NCBI GenBank assembly: GCA_002791075.1 | Contig: PFWI01000275.1 | Location: forward strand, 1-5,245 | Length of the DNA stretch: 5,245 nucleotides | Direction: 5' to 3' | Source: a bacterium (Candidatus Ratteibacteria) CG_4_9_14_3_um_filter_41_21 | Lineage (GTDB): Bacteria; Ratteibacteria; UBA8468 | Shown: positions 1 through 5,226 of the stretch, one piece after another | Position numbering within the stretch: the stretch's first letter is position 1 | How the letters are laid out: each line of letters opens with the position of its first letter | Program-made: the position numbers and the translations under genes | The notes under the pieces: model-generated | The model's input: the letters and a program-made list of their open reading frames with translations, nothing else | Told to the model about the DNA's origin: nothing | The model's database searches: none

Positions 1-56
1 ACTACTGAATTTAATCTGCGTTAATCTGCGTCCCATTAATTTCTTTATCTGTGGTT
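1..56 (-). repeat. Spacer downstream of ftsQ with tandem 10-mer and AACCAC head
   Basis: This stretch begins directly after the ftsQ stop codon. Read on the minus strand it starts with AACCACAGAT (56 to 47), touching the TGA, and later contains a perfect tandem copy of a 10-mer. On the plus strand that is TTAATCTGCG at 11-20 and again at 21-30. The flanking 10-mers look like decayed copies. There is no open frame and no hairpin followed by a T-run, so I see no intrinsic terminator. The same AACCAC head occurs after nusA. I read it as one member of a dispersed intergenic repeat family; the array may continue beyond the window edge. Confidence 0.6.
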
Positions 57-854
57 TCATTCTTTTACCGGTTTTACGTAGATGTCTTTGAAACGGAGGT
101 CAATATACTCATATTTTATATCTTTTTGGGACAAATCGGCAAGAACTCTCTTCAAAAGAGAAAAATTACTGGCTAAATTTTCCGAAGAAAGGTATAAACA
201 AGAATTTTCATTGAAGAAAACAACAATTTTGCGTTTTTGAGCAAGGTCAAGACTCCGAATCCTGAAATTGGGCAGGGTTTTAGAAAATAGATTCTGGATT
301 TCCATTATTATTTTTAAGTCTTCGCTCTCTACTTCCGCCCTGCTTAAAGGTCTTTTTTCGAGAATCCCTTTAACTTCGGGGAGCAGGGAGAAATTAGGAG
401 GTTCCTGAAGAAGCACCCCATCCTGGTCAATCCCAAAAATTTGACCATCCCATTGAGCAATAGCCAGGGGAATTCTCTGCTCAACTTCAATAATGATTTT
501 ATCCGGTAAGTGCCGCAGAATAACTACCTTTCGGATTGATCGTTCCTGAATAAGAGCGCCAGAGATTTCTTTTAAATTGAAACAGAAGATATTTTCGCCC
601 TTTTTAAGATTTGATTTTTCAATCAGAGCGTCCGCTTTTTCTTTAGCTATTCCTCTTACCTCGATTTCTCTGATTTTAAAGGCGGGGGAAGAAAGCAAGA
701 ATTTTTTGCATTCCGCCCGGAGTAAAAAGAAAAGCAAAATTACACCCAGGAGAATGGAGAAGATAAGAATTCTACGGAGATTAGTTTTTATTCTTCTCCA
801 TTCCTCTCTCCTGACCTTGGGCCTTTTCTTTACTTTAAAGTTTTTTCTTTCCAT
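57..854 (-). CDS. ftsQ: Cell division protein FtsQ/DivIB (POTRA domain)
   Basis: This is a bitopic inner-membrane divisome protein that, in the known family, links FtsB/FtsL and the septal synthase FtsWI to the division site. The 265-residue product has the expected order. A very basic cytoplasmic tail (residues 1-28, rich in Lys and Arg) is followed by one membrane segment (about 29-45). An FtsQ-type POTRA domain runs from about 59 to 128 (begins FKIREIEVRG, ends near LPDKIIIEVEQRIPLAI). An extracytoplasmic beta domain runs to the C-terminus and closes with the family-typical YIDLRF strand (250-255). Length matches the usual 250-280. The ATG at 854 is chosen because it precedes the basic tail and lies 6 nt after a good AGGAG. 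It overlaps the end of ddl by 20 bp in another frame, the classical ddl-ftsQ order of the dcw cluster. Family assignment is firm; FtsQ versus DivIB naming depends on the cell envelope type, which is unknown. Confidence 0.9.
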   Translation of the reverse strand: MERKNFKVKKRPKVRREEWRRIKTNLRRILIFSILLGVILLFFLLRAECKKFLLSSPAFKIREIEVRGIAKEKADALIEKSNLKKGENIFCFNLKEISGALIQERSIRKVVILRHLPDKIIIEVEQRIPLAIAQWDGQIFGIDQDGVLLQEPPNFSLLPEVKGILEKRPLSRAEVESEDLKIIMEIQNLFSKTLPNFRIRSLDLAQKRKIVVFFNENSCLYLSSENLASNFSLLKRVLADLSQKDIKYEYIDLRFKDIYVKPVKE

Positions 855-1785
855 ATTTTTCTCCTGCTTCCTCTACTCCCAATTCTATCAATTTCGCACA
901 CAGGCTCGGAAAACTGATGCCGGCGGCGCGGGCGCTATCTGGGAAAAGGCTGGTTTCGGTCAAGCCGGGAATGGTATTTATATCCAGGAGATAAGGATTT
1001 CCTTTTTGGTCAATGATAATTTCGGTTCGGGAGAGACCTTTACACCCTAACACCTGATGTGCTTTTAAAACAATTGTTTCGGCTCTTTTTACAAACTTTT
1101 CGGGGAGATTGGGAGGAATGATATGAGTGCTTGCTCCGGGAGAATACTTAGCCTGGTAATCATAGAATCCGCTTTTTGCCTTAATCTGAATGGTTGGCAG
1201 GACCACCGGTTCTCGATTACCCAGAATGCTAACGGTAACCTCCTCTCCTTTAATATATTTTTCAATAAATACCGGTGAACCAAATCCCCTGGCTTTTTTA
1301 ATTGCTCTTACCAGGTCCTTTTCCCTTTGGACAATAGAAATCCCAAGGGTAGAACCAAGATTTACCGGCTTAACCACCACCGGATAAGAGAAATGTAGTG
1401 CGAGGCTTTCAGCCTCGCTTTCATCCTCGTTAATTAAATAAAATTTTGGACTGGGCAGTTTATGGTAGCAAAAGATTTTTTTAGCCAAAACCTTGTTCAT
1501 CGCCAGAGAACTGGCTAAAGGAGGAGAACCGGTATAGGGAATCTTCAAGGTCTCTAAAAAACCCTGGATGGTTCCGTCCTCACCAACTCCTCCGTGAAGA
1601 GCGATAAAAACGCAATAGGGTTTCTCCTCCAGCAGTAATTTTAAAGCATCTCTTTTTTTGGGGTCAACGCCAAGAACTTTGTATCCTTTTGTTTTTAAAG
1701 CCTGCTCTACCGCTTCCCCGGACTTTAAAGAAATTTCTCTTTCCGGAGAATCCCCTCCTTTTAAAACAATGATTCTTTTTTTCAT
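835..1785 (-). CDS. ddl: D-alanine--D-alanine ligase
   Basis: This cytosolic ATP-grasp enzyme joins two D-alanines with ATP to make the dipeptide that MurF adds to the peptidoglycan precursor. The 316-residue product is near the usual 300-360. Visible signatures are: GGDSPEREISL (10-20, catalytic Glu15); HGGVGEDGTIQG (64-75); IPYTGS (82-87); AMNK (95-98, ATP-contacting Lys); VVKP with Lys139; the GSTLGIS loop (144-150); EKYIKGEEV (175-183); YDYQAKY (208-214); RTEIIID (253-259); and LLDINTIPG (266-274). The metal-ligand triad reads Glu255, Asp268, Asn270. E. coli DdlB has Asp, Glu, Asn at the equivalent places, so the two acids appear swapped. The linker at about 120-130 contains a palindromic repeat in frame. 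It is first in its transcription unit, divergent from ftsK, and overlaps ftsQ by 20 bp. The ATG at 1785 follows a GGAG and starts the first beta strand. Confidence 0.95.
   Translation of the reverse strand: MKKRIIVLKGGDSPEREISLKSGEAVEQALKTKGYKVLGVDPKKRDALKLLLEEKPYCVFIALHGGVGEDGTIQGFLETLKIPYTGSPPLASSLAMNKVLAKKIFCYHKLPSPKFYLINEDESEAESLALHFSYPVVVKPVNLGSTLGISIVQREKDLVRAIKKARGFGSPVFIEKYIKGEEVTVSILGNREPVVLPTIQIKAKSGFYDYQAKYSPGASTHIIPPNLPEKFVKRAETIVLKAHQVLGCKGLSRTEIIIDQKGNPYLLDINTIPGLTETSLFPDSARAAGISFPSLCAKLIELGVEEAGEKYGKKKL
861..865 (-). promoter_or_regulatory. Shine-Dalgarno of ftsQ
   Basis: On the minus strand AGGAG lies 6 nt before the ftsQ ATG and inside the 3' end of ddl. It supports the start at 854 and suggests that ribosomes finishing ddl can reinitiate on ftsQ. 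Confidence 0.75.
1394..1418 (+). repeat. REP-like element inside ddl (GTAG plus 8-bp hairpin)
   Basis: On the plus strand this 25-bp unit reads TGTAGT followed by a 19-nt hairpin. The arms GCGAGGCT (1400-1407) and AGCCTCGC (1411-1418) are perfect 8-bp complements around a TTC loop. GTAG sits at 1395-1398, one base before the stem. A second 25-bp unit with the same plan lies at 1796-1820 on the other strand, 19 of 25 bases identical. A GTAG tetranucleotide 5' of a palindrome is the known signature of bacterial REP sequences moved by RAYT (TnpA-REP) Y1 transposases. The element is read through in frame by ddl and encodes roughly SEAESLALH in a variable linker. The structure is seen directly; REP identity is inferred. 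Confidence 0.6.
1408..1431 (-). repeat. Imperfect tandem 12-bp duplication in ddl
   Basis: On the minus strand AACGAGGATGAA (1431 to 1420) is followed directly by AGCGAGGCTGAA (1419 to 1408), 10 of 12 bases identical and in frame. It encodes NEDE then SEAE. The second copy contains one arm of the palindrome at 1400-1418, so the duplication and the palindrome share bases. Confidence 0.5.
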
Positions 1786-1790
1786 TCTCT

Positions 1791-1795
1791 TCTCC
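1791..1795 (-). promoter_or_regulatory. Shine-Dalgarno of ddl
   Basis: On the minus strand GGAGA lies 5 nt before the ddl ATG at 1785. It directly abuts the REP-like hairpin at 1796-1820, so folding of that element could affect ribosome access. Confidence 0.65.
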
Positions 1796-1820
1796 GCGAA
1801 TTTGGAAGGTTCGCACTACA
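1796..1820 (-). repeat. REP-like element in the ddl leader
   Basis: On the minus strand this 25-bp unit reads TGTAGT (1820 to 1815) followed by a 19-nt imperfect hairpin with outer arms GCGAA and TTCGC (1814-1810 and 1800-1796). Relative to the copy at 1394-1418, one stem pair changed from G-C to A-T on both sides, a compensatory change. The two next pairs became C/A mismatches, as two G-to-A transitions would produce. It lies between the ddl promoter candidate and the ddl Shine-Dalgarno, so it would be in the 5' leader of the ddl mRNA. Confidence 0.5.
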
Positions 1821-1845
1821 CACAATCAAAATTTTAGGTGTTGAA

Positions 1846-1875
1846 ATCTTACCATAAATTAGAGAAGATTACCAA
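1846..1875 (-). promoter_or_regulatory. Candidate sigma-70-type promoter of ddl-ftsQ
   Basis: On the minus strand TTGGTA (1875 to 1870) is separated by 18 bp from TAAGAT (1851 to 1846), which is preceded by TGG, an extended -10 (TGn). Each hexamer matches consensus at 4 of 6 positions. Transcription would start near 1839 and give a leader of about 54 nt containing the REP-like element and the Shine-Dalgarno. The match is moderate and is supported mainly by its position. Confidence 0.45.
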
Positions 1876-1884
1876 GAAGACGTA

Positions 1885-1913
1885 TTGCCCTTTCAGTAAA
1901 ATTGTGATAGAAT
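1885..1913 (+). promoter_or_regulatory. Candidate sigma-70-type promoter of ftsK (leaderless start)
   Basis: TTGCCC (1885-1890, 4 of 6 to consensus) lies 17 bp before TAGAAT (1908-1913, 5 of 6). The -10 is preceded by TGA, an extended -10 element. The expected start site is about 1920, only about 2 nt before the ftsK ATG at 1922. There is no Shine-Dalgarno in between or upstream, which fits leaderless initiation. The -35 hexamers of this and the ddl promoter candidate are 9 bp apart, back to back. Confidence 0.6.
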
Positions 1914-1921
1914 AAAAAAAT

Positions 1922-3946
1922 ATGAAAAAAACACTTAAACAAATAGAGGGTATTTTACTCCTTGCTTTAACGCTTTTTCTTATACTTAGTTTTTACTCCT
2001 ATTCGGAGTATGACCCTGGTTTTGAATTTGCGAAGGTTTCATTCCCCTCCTCCTCTTCTATCCACAACTTAGGAGGTCTTGTCGGCGCCTATTTTTCCGG
2101 GTTATTTCTCTTTCTTCTGGGAACCGGCAGTTACATTCTCCCGGTTCTCACCGGGTTTGTGGGCGCGCATAAAACCTGGGGAAAAGGAAGTTTTTCTCTC
2201 AAATTTAATCTTTTGGGTGGTTTTCTCCTTCTTCCAAGCGCATCAGTTTTTTTCTCCCTACTTAAAATAGCAAAACACGGACCGCATCCTTCGGGAGGAA
2301 TTTTAGGAGTTTGGCTCTCGGAAAATCTTCTGAAATTATTGGGCCGAGAAGGTTCTTTGGTCTCGATCATTTCTCTTGGTACCATCGGATTTCTCCTTTC
2401 GATCGGATGGACCTTGAGGGAGGATTTTTCCTGGTTTCAAATGCAAAGGCATTTTAGGACTCATTTGATCAAGAGGCCGAGAAAATCAACACTCAAGATT
2501 AAAAATGCGCTTTCCCTAAAAAAGGAAAAAAAAATTACTCCCGCTGGAGAAAAGGGAGATTTCGTTTTACCGTCCTTTTCTCTTCTGAAAAGTTCCTCTA
2601 AACTCCTCGAGGAAAGGGGTGAGAATAATTTAAAGAGATACGCTAAGGTAATCGAGGAAACGATTGCCGACTTTGATCTGGAGGTAAAGGTTACCGAAAT
2701 CAGCCAGGGGCCCGTGGTAACAATGTATGAGTTGACCCTTGCTCCGGGTATTACTCCCCATCGCATTGAGGCTCTAGCCGACAATATCGCGATGGCTTTA
2801 AAAGCGCCAAACGTACGCATTCTTGCTCCGCTTCCCGGAAAATCAACCGTAGGAATAGAGGTGCCCAATCCCAAGGCAACGTTAGTCTATCTTAAAGATA
2901 TTCTTCTCTCGGAAGAATTTAAAGAAAAAGGCGGGTCTAAACTGCGCATTGCTTTGGGAAAGGACATTCTGGACCGATCTCTCTTAGCCGATTTAAAGAC
3001 AATGCCCCATCTCCTTATTGCCGGCGCCACCGGTTCAGGAAAAACTGTATGCATCAACGCAATAGTTCTTTCTCTTCTCTTCCAGAATACGCCTTCGGAA
3101 TTAAGATTCTTAATGATTGACCCCAAGATGGTAGAATTAACTCCTTACAACAACATTCCGCATCTTCTCTTGCCGCCAATTACCGCTAAAGAGAATTCGG
3201 TAAAAGCATTAAAGTGGCTGGTAAACGAAATGGAGTCTCGCTATGAGCTCTTCTTCCAGAGAGGGGTAAAAAATATTGAATCATATAATAAAATTGAGAA
3301 GAACAAACCTCTCTTCTACATTGTGGTTATCATTGATGAATTATCCGATCTTATGTTATTGGCCAGAGACGAGATTGAAAAAAGCATCATCCGGCTTTCC
3401 CAATTAGCCAGAGCAACCGGCATCCACTTAATTTTAGCCACGCAAAGACCCTCGGTAAACGTTATTACCGGAGTGATTAAAGCCAATCTTCCCAGCAGAA
3501 TTTCATTCCAGGTTTCTTCAAAAGTTGACTCCCGCACAATTTTGGATATGAACGGGGCAGAAAAACTATTGGGAAAAGGAGATTTGCTTTACCTTTCCGC
3601 CACAACTTATCAGCCAATTCGGGCCCAGGGCAGTTTAGTTTCCGATGAAGAGATTGAGAACGTCTGTAATTTCTTAAGGAGTCAGGGAGAACCCTCTTAT
3701 TTCTCAGAAATTTTAGAAGAGGAAGAAGAAAAAATGTTTGAAGGAGACGGAGATCCGCTCTTTGCAGAAGCAATAAAAATAGTCTTTGAGTCCCATTTGG
3801 CTTCCATATCCTATCTGCAAAGAAGGTTACGCATTGGATTTAATCGCGCCGCCCGGCTCATTGAAGAGATGGAAACAAAAGGCATCTTAGGCCCGTACCG
3901 GGAAGGAAAACCCAGGGAGATATTGAATAGACAGTTTAAAGTTTAG
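1922..3946 (+). CDS. ftsK: DNA translocase FtsK/SpoIIIE
   Basis: This is a septum-located hexameric ATPase that pumps chromosome DNA out of the closing division plane and, in many bacteria, activates XerCD at dif. The 674-residue product is compact: close to SpoIIIE, about half of E. coli FtsK, and without the long Pro/Gln linker. Residues 1-165 hold about four membrane segments (near 9-27, 50-80, 95-115, 145-163). A basic linker spans 167-205. The alpha domain runs about 235-330. The RecA-like beta domain has Walker A GATGSGKT (368-375), Walker B IVVIIDEL (467-474, Asp472 and Glu473) and ATQRP (506-510). An acidic stretch (598-603) leads to the gamma winged helix (about 611-670, QRRLRIGFNRAARLIEEME), the domain that reads KOPS-like polarity motifs. 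The ATG at 1922 is the only plausible start because the first membrane helix begins within ten residues. No Shine-Dalgarno precedes it. The last codons and TAG lie inside a heptamer repeat. Confidence 0.95.
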   Translation: MKKTLKQIEGILLLALTLFLILSFYSYSEYDPGFEFAKVSFPSSSSIHNLGGLVGAYFSGLFLFLLGTGSYILPVLTGFVGAHKTWGKGSFSLKFNLLGGFLLLPSASVFFSLLKIAKHGPHPSGGILGVWLSENLLKLLGREGSLVSIISLGTIGFLLSIGWTLREDFSWFQMQRHFRTHLIKRPRKSTLKIKNALSLKKEKKITPAGEKGDFVLPSFSLLKSSSKLLEERGENNLKRYAKVIEETIADFDLEVKVTEISQGPVVTMYELTLAPGITPHRIEALADNIAMALKAPNVRILAPLPGKSTVGIEVPNPKATLVYLKDILLSEEFKEKGGSKLRIALGKDILDRSLLADLKTMPHLLIAGATGSGKTVCINAIVLSLLFQNTPSELRFLMIDPKMVELTPYNNIPHLLLPPITAKENSVKALKWLVNEMESRYELFFQRGVKNIESYNKIEKNKPLFYIVVIIDELSDLMLLARDEIEKSIIRLSQLARATGIHLILATQRPSVNVITGVIKANLPSRISFQVSSKVDSRTILDMNGAEKLLGKGDLLYLSATTYQPIRAQGSLVSDEEIENVCNFLRSQGEPSYFSEILEEEEEKMFEGDGDPLFAEAIKIVFESHLASISYLQRRLRIGFNRAARLIEEMETKGILGPYREGKPREILNRQFKV

Positions 3947-3990
3947 AGTAAAGAGTCAAAACTTTTAACTTTAAACTTTCAACTTTAAAC
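3934..3990. repeat. Mirrored array of 7-bp units across the ftsK stop
   Basis: The left half has four 7-bp units: GTTTAAA (3934), GTTTAGA (3941), GTAAAGA (3948) and GTCAAAA (3955). After one C at 3962 the right half has four units in inverted orientation: TTTTAAC (3963), TTTAAAC (3970), TTTCAAC (3977) and TTTAAAC (3984). Folding the halves on each other pairs 22 of 28 positions. The 11-mer AGTTTAAAGTT at 3933-3943 has perfect inverse copies at 3967-3977 and 3981-3991. The ftsK stop TAG (3944-3946) is within the second unit. It fills nearly all of the 55-bp spacer before nusA. With no GC stem and no T-run it does not look like a standard terminator. Confidence 0.7.
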
Positions 3991-3996
3991 TATTAT
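3991..3996 (+). promoter_or_regulatory. Possible -10 hexamer of nusA
   Basis: TATTAT (5 of 6 to TATAAT) lies 5 nt before the nusA ATG. No recognisable -35 sits 16-18 bp upstream, where the heptamer array ends. In leaderless genes of several phyla a TANNNT box stands at about this distance. The surroundings are so AT-rich that chance is a serious alternative; readthrough from ftsK is equally possible. Confidence 0.25.
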
Positions 3997-4001
3997 TTAT
4001 T

Positions 4002-5147
4002 ATGGATAGCAAAGAACTGATTAATGCGCTTGACTATTTGGAGAGAGAAAAGGGCATTAACCGGGATATCTTAATTAAATCAATAGAGCAAGGGCTTCTT
4101 TCAGTCTATCAGAAAAGAAGCAATTTAAAGAATTTAAATCTTCATCTTGATCCAAAAACCGGTGAAATTGCCTTTTTTGACCAGGAAGGAAGGGAAATAC
4201 CTGCCTATACTTTTCCGCTTGATCGAATGGCTGCGACAGCCGCCAAACAGGTTATTATCCAACAATTGCGGGAAGCCGAAAGGGAAGCGACCTATCAGGA
4301 ATTTAAGGGAAAAGAAGGGGAAATAATAAATGCCATGGTAGAGCGGTACGAAACCAGAGGACTTCTGGTTAATATCGGAAGGACCGAAGGAATTTTTCTA
4401 AAAGCTCACCTCCTGCCCAAAGAGTATTACCGGAGAGGAGACCGAATCCAGGGCTATATTCTGGAGATAAGAAAAAGTTTTAAGGGTCCTCAAGTAATGC
4501 TCTCCCGGACGCATCCTGATTTTATTAAATCCTTGTTCAAGGAGGAAATTTCTGAAATAAAGGAAGGGATTATAAAAGTTGAAGCAATCGCCAGATATCC
4601 GGGAGAATGCAGTAAAATTGCCGTCTCTTCCCAAGACCCCAAGATAGACCCGGTAGGAACTTGCATCGGTATAAAAGGCTCCCGCATCAAAACGATTCTG
4701 AAAGAATTACGGGGAGAAAGGGTTGATGTTATCCGTTGGAATGAAAAACCTGAACTTTTTATTGCCAATGCCCTGTCTCCCGCTAAATGTAAAGAAATCA
4801 AGATAAAACTCGATCGTAAAGAATCCTGGGTAATCTTAGATGACGACCAACTTTCTTTAGCCATCGGGAAAAGGGGGCAAAATGTAAAATTAGCCGCAAA
4901 ACTCACCGGTTTCCAAATTAATATCAAAAGCCGCTCGGCGAGCAAGGAGGAATCTTTGCCCGCAATTGTAATCCTGCCGGGAATCGGAGAAAAAATTGTC
5001 CAATCTTTAGTGAAAGCAGGGATTTCTTCCATCAAGGAATTAGCAGAAATCCAAATTTCAACCCTCTTAAAGATTAAGGGCATTGGGAAGAAAAAAGCAG
5101 AAAAGATAATCAAAATCGCCAAAGAGGCAATGGATAAAGAGAAATAA
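4002..5147 (+). CDS. nusA: Transcription termination/antitermination factor NusA
   Basis: This cytosolic factor binds RNA polymerase and nascent RNA and modulates pausing, intrinsic and Rho termination, and rRNA antitermination. The 381-residue product is close to B. subtilis NusA and shorter than the 495-residue E. coli form. The N-terminal polymerase-binding domain spans about 1-100 (starts MDSKELINALDYLEREKG, contains DRMAATAAKQVIIQ). S1 runs about 104-169. KH1 runs about 185-250 with GIKG (223-226). KH2 runs about 255-312 with GKRGQN (289-294). The C-terminus (about 320-381) adds a helix-hairpin-helix pair (PGIGEKI at 326 and KGIGKKKA at 359). This resembles one E. coli AR repeat but is Lys-rich rather than acidic. 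The ATG at 4002 starts exactly where the family N-terminus does, yet no Shine-Dalgarno is visible. It follows ftsK after 55 bp, rather than the common rimP, and ends with tandem stops TAA TAG. No infB start lies in the remaining 98 bp. Confidence 0.95.
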   Translation: MDSKELINALDYLEREKGINRDILIKSIEQGLLSVYQKRSNLKNLNLHLDPKTGEIAFFDQEGREIPAYTFPLDRMAATAAKQVIIQQLREAEREATYQEFKGKEGEIINAMVERYETRGLLVNIGRTEGIFLKAHLLPKEYYRRGDRIQGYILEIRKSFKGPQVMLSRTHPDFIKSLFKEEISEIKEGIIKVEAIARYPGECSKIAVSSQDPKIDPVGTCIGIKGSRIKTILKELRGERVDVIRWNEKPELFIANALSPAKCKEIKIKLDRKESWVILDDDQLSLAIGKRGQNVKLAAKLTGFQINIKSRSASKEESLPAIVILPGIGEKIVQSLVKAGISSIKELAEIQISTLLKIKGIGKKKAEKIIKIAKEAMDKEK

Positions 5148-5151
5148 TAGC

Positions 5152-5181
5152 AACCACGAATGAACACTAACCAACAACAAA
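5152..5181 (+). repeat. Degenerate 10-bp repeat with AACCAC head, after nusA
   Basis: Three successive 10-mers, AACCACGAAT (5152), GAACACTAAC (5162) and CAACAACAAA (5172), share an AAC-AC core in the same register. The first begins one base after the tandem stops of nusA. The head AACCAC is shared with 56-51 on the minus strand and with 5198-5203. Periodicity is visible but the copies are diverged. Confidence 0.4.
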
Positions 5182-5197
5182 AAACTATCACATCTTT

Positions 5198-5226
5198 AAC
5201 CACAAAGACTCAAAGTCTCAAAGAAT
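5198..5226 (+). repeat. AACCAC head followed by three CAAAGNNT octamers
   Basis: AACCAC (5198-5203) leads into CAAAGACT (5203-5210), CAAAGTCT (5211-5218) and CAAAGAAT (5219-5226), a clean 8-bp period. AGACT and AGTCT also form a short inverted pair (5206-5210 and 5214-5218) around CAA, probably a by-product. The rest of the window to 5245 is A-rich, with no recognisable gene start. Confidence 0.55.

Noticed and set aside
1..5. ACTAC at the left edge as the end of a third REP-like element
   Set aside because: Only the CTAC tail would be present and the hairpin would lie outside the window; five bases are no evidence.
577..1050. 157-codon open frame on the plus strand opposite ftsQ and ddl
   Set aside because: It lies wholly antisense to two clearly recognised overlapping genes and has no family-like features. 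The hydrophobic run is the mirror of the basic/membrane region of ftsQ.
2461..2874. 137-codon minus-strand open frame inside ftsK
   Set aside because: Shadow of the ftsK linker and alpha domain; no ribosome site and no recognisable protein features.
3934..3990. CRISPR-like array
   Set aside because: Units are 7 bp with no spacers and half are inverted. This is a short tandem repeat, not a CRISPR.
3933..3991. Intrinsic terminator between ftsK and nusA
   Set aside because: The inverted arms are almost entirely A/T, the loops are long and no T-run follows, so it does not fit a Rho-independent terminator.
4490..5203. 237-codon open frame on the minus strand opposite nusA
   Set aside because: Antisense to nusA with its well-formed S1, KH and HhH domains. 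Its apparent hydrophobicity comes from reading Lys/Glu-rich codons backwards.
5206..5218. Small hairpin AGACT-CAA-AGTCT as a nusA terminator
   Set aside because: Only a 5-bp AT-containing stem, explained by the octamer repeat, and not followed directly by a T-run.
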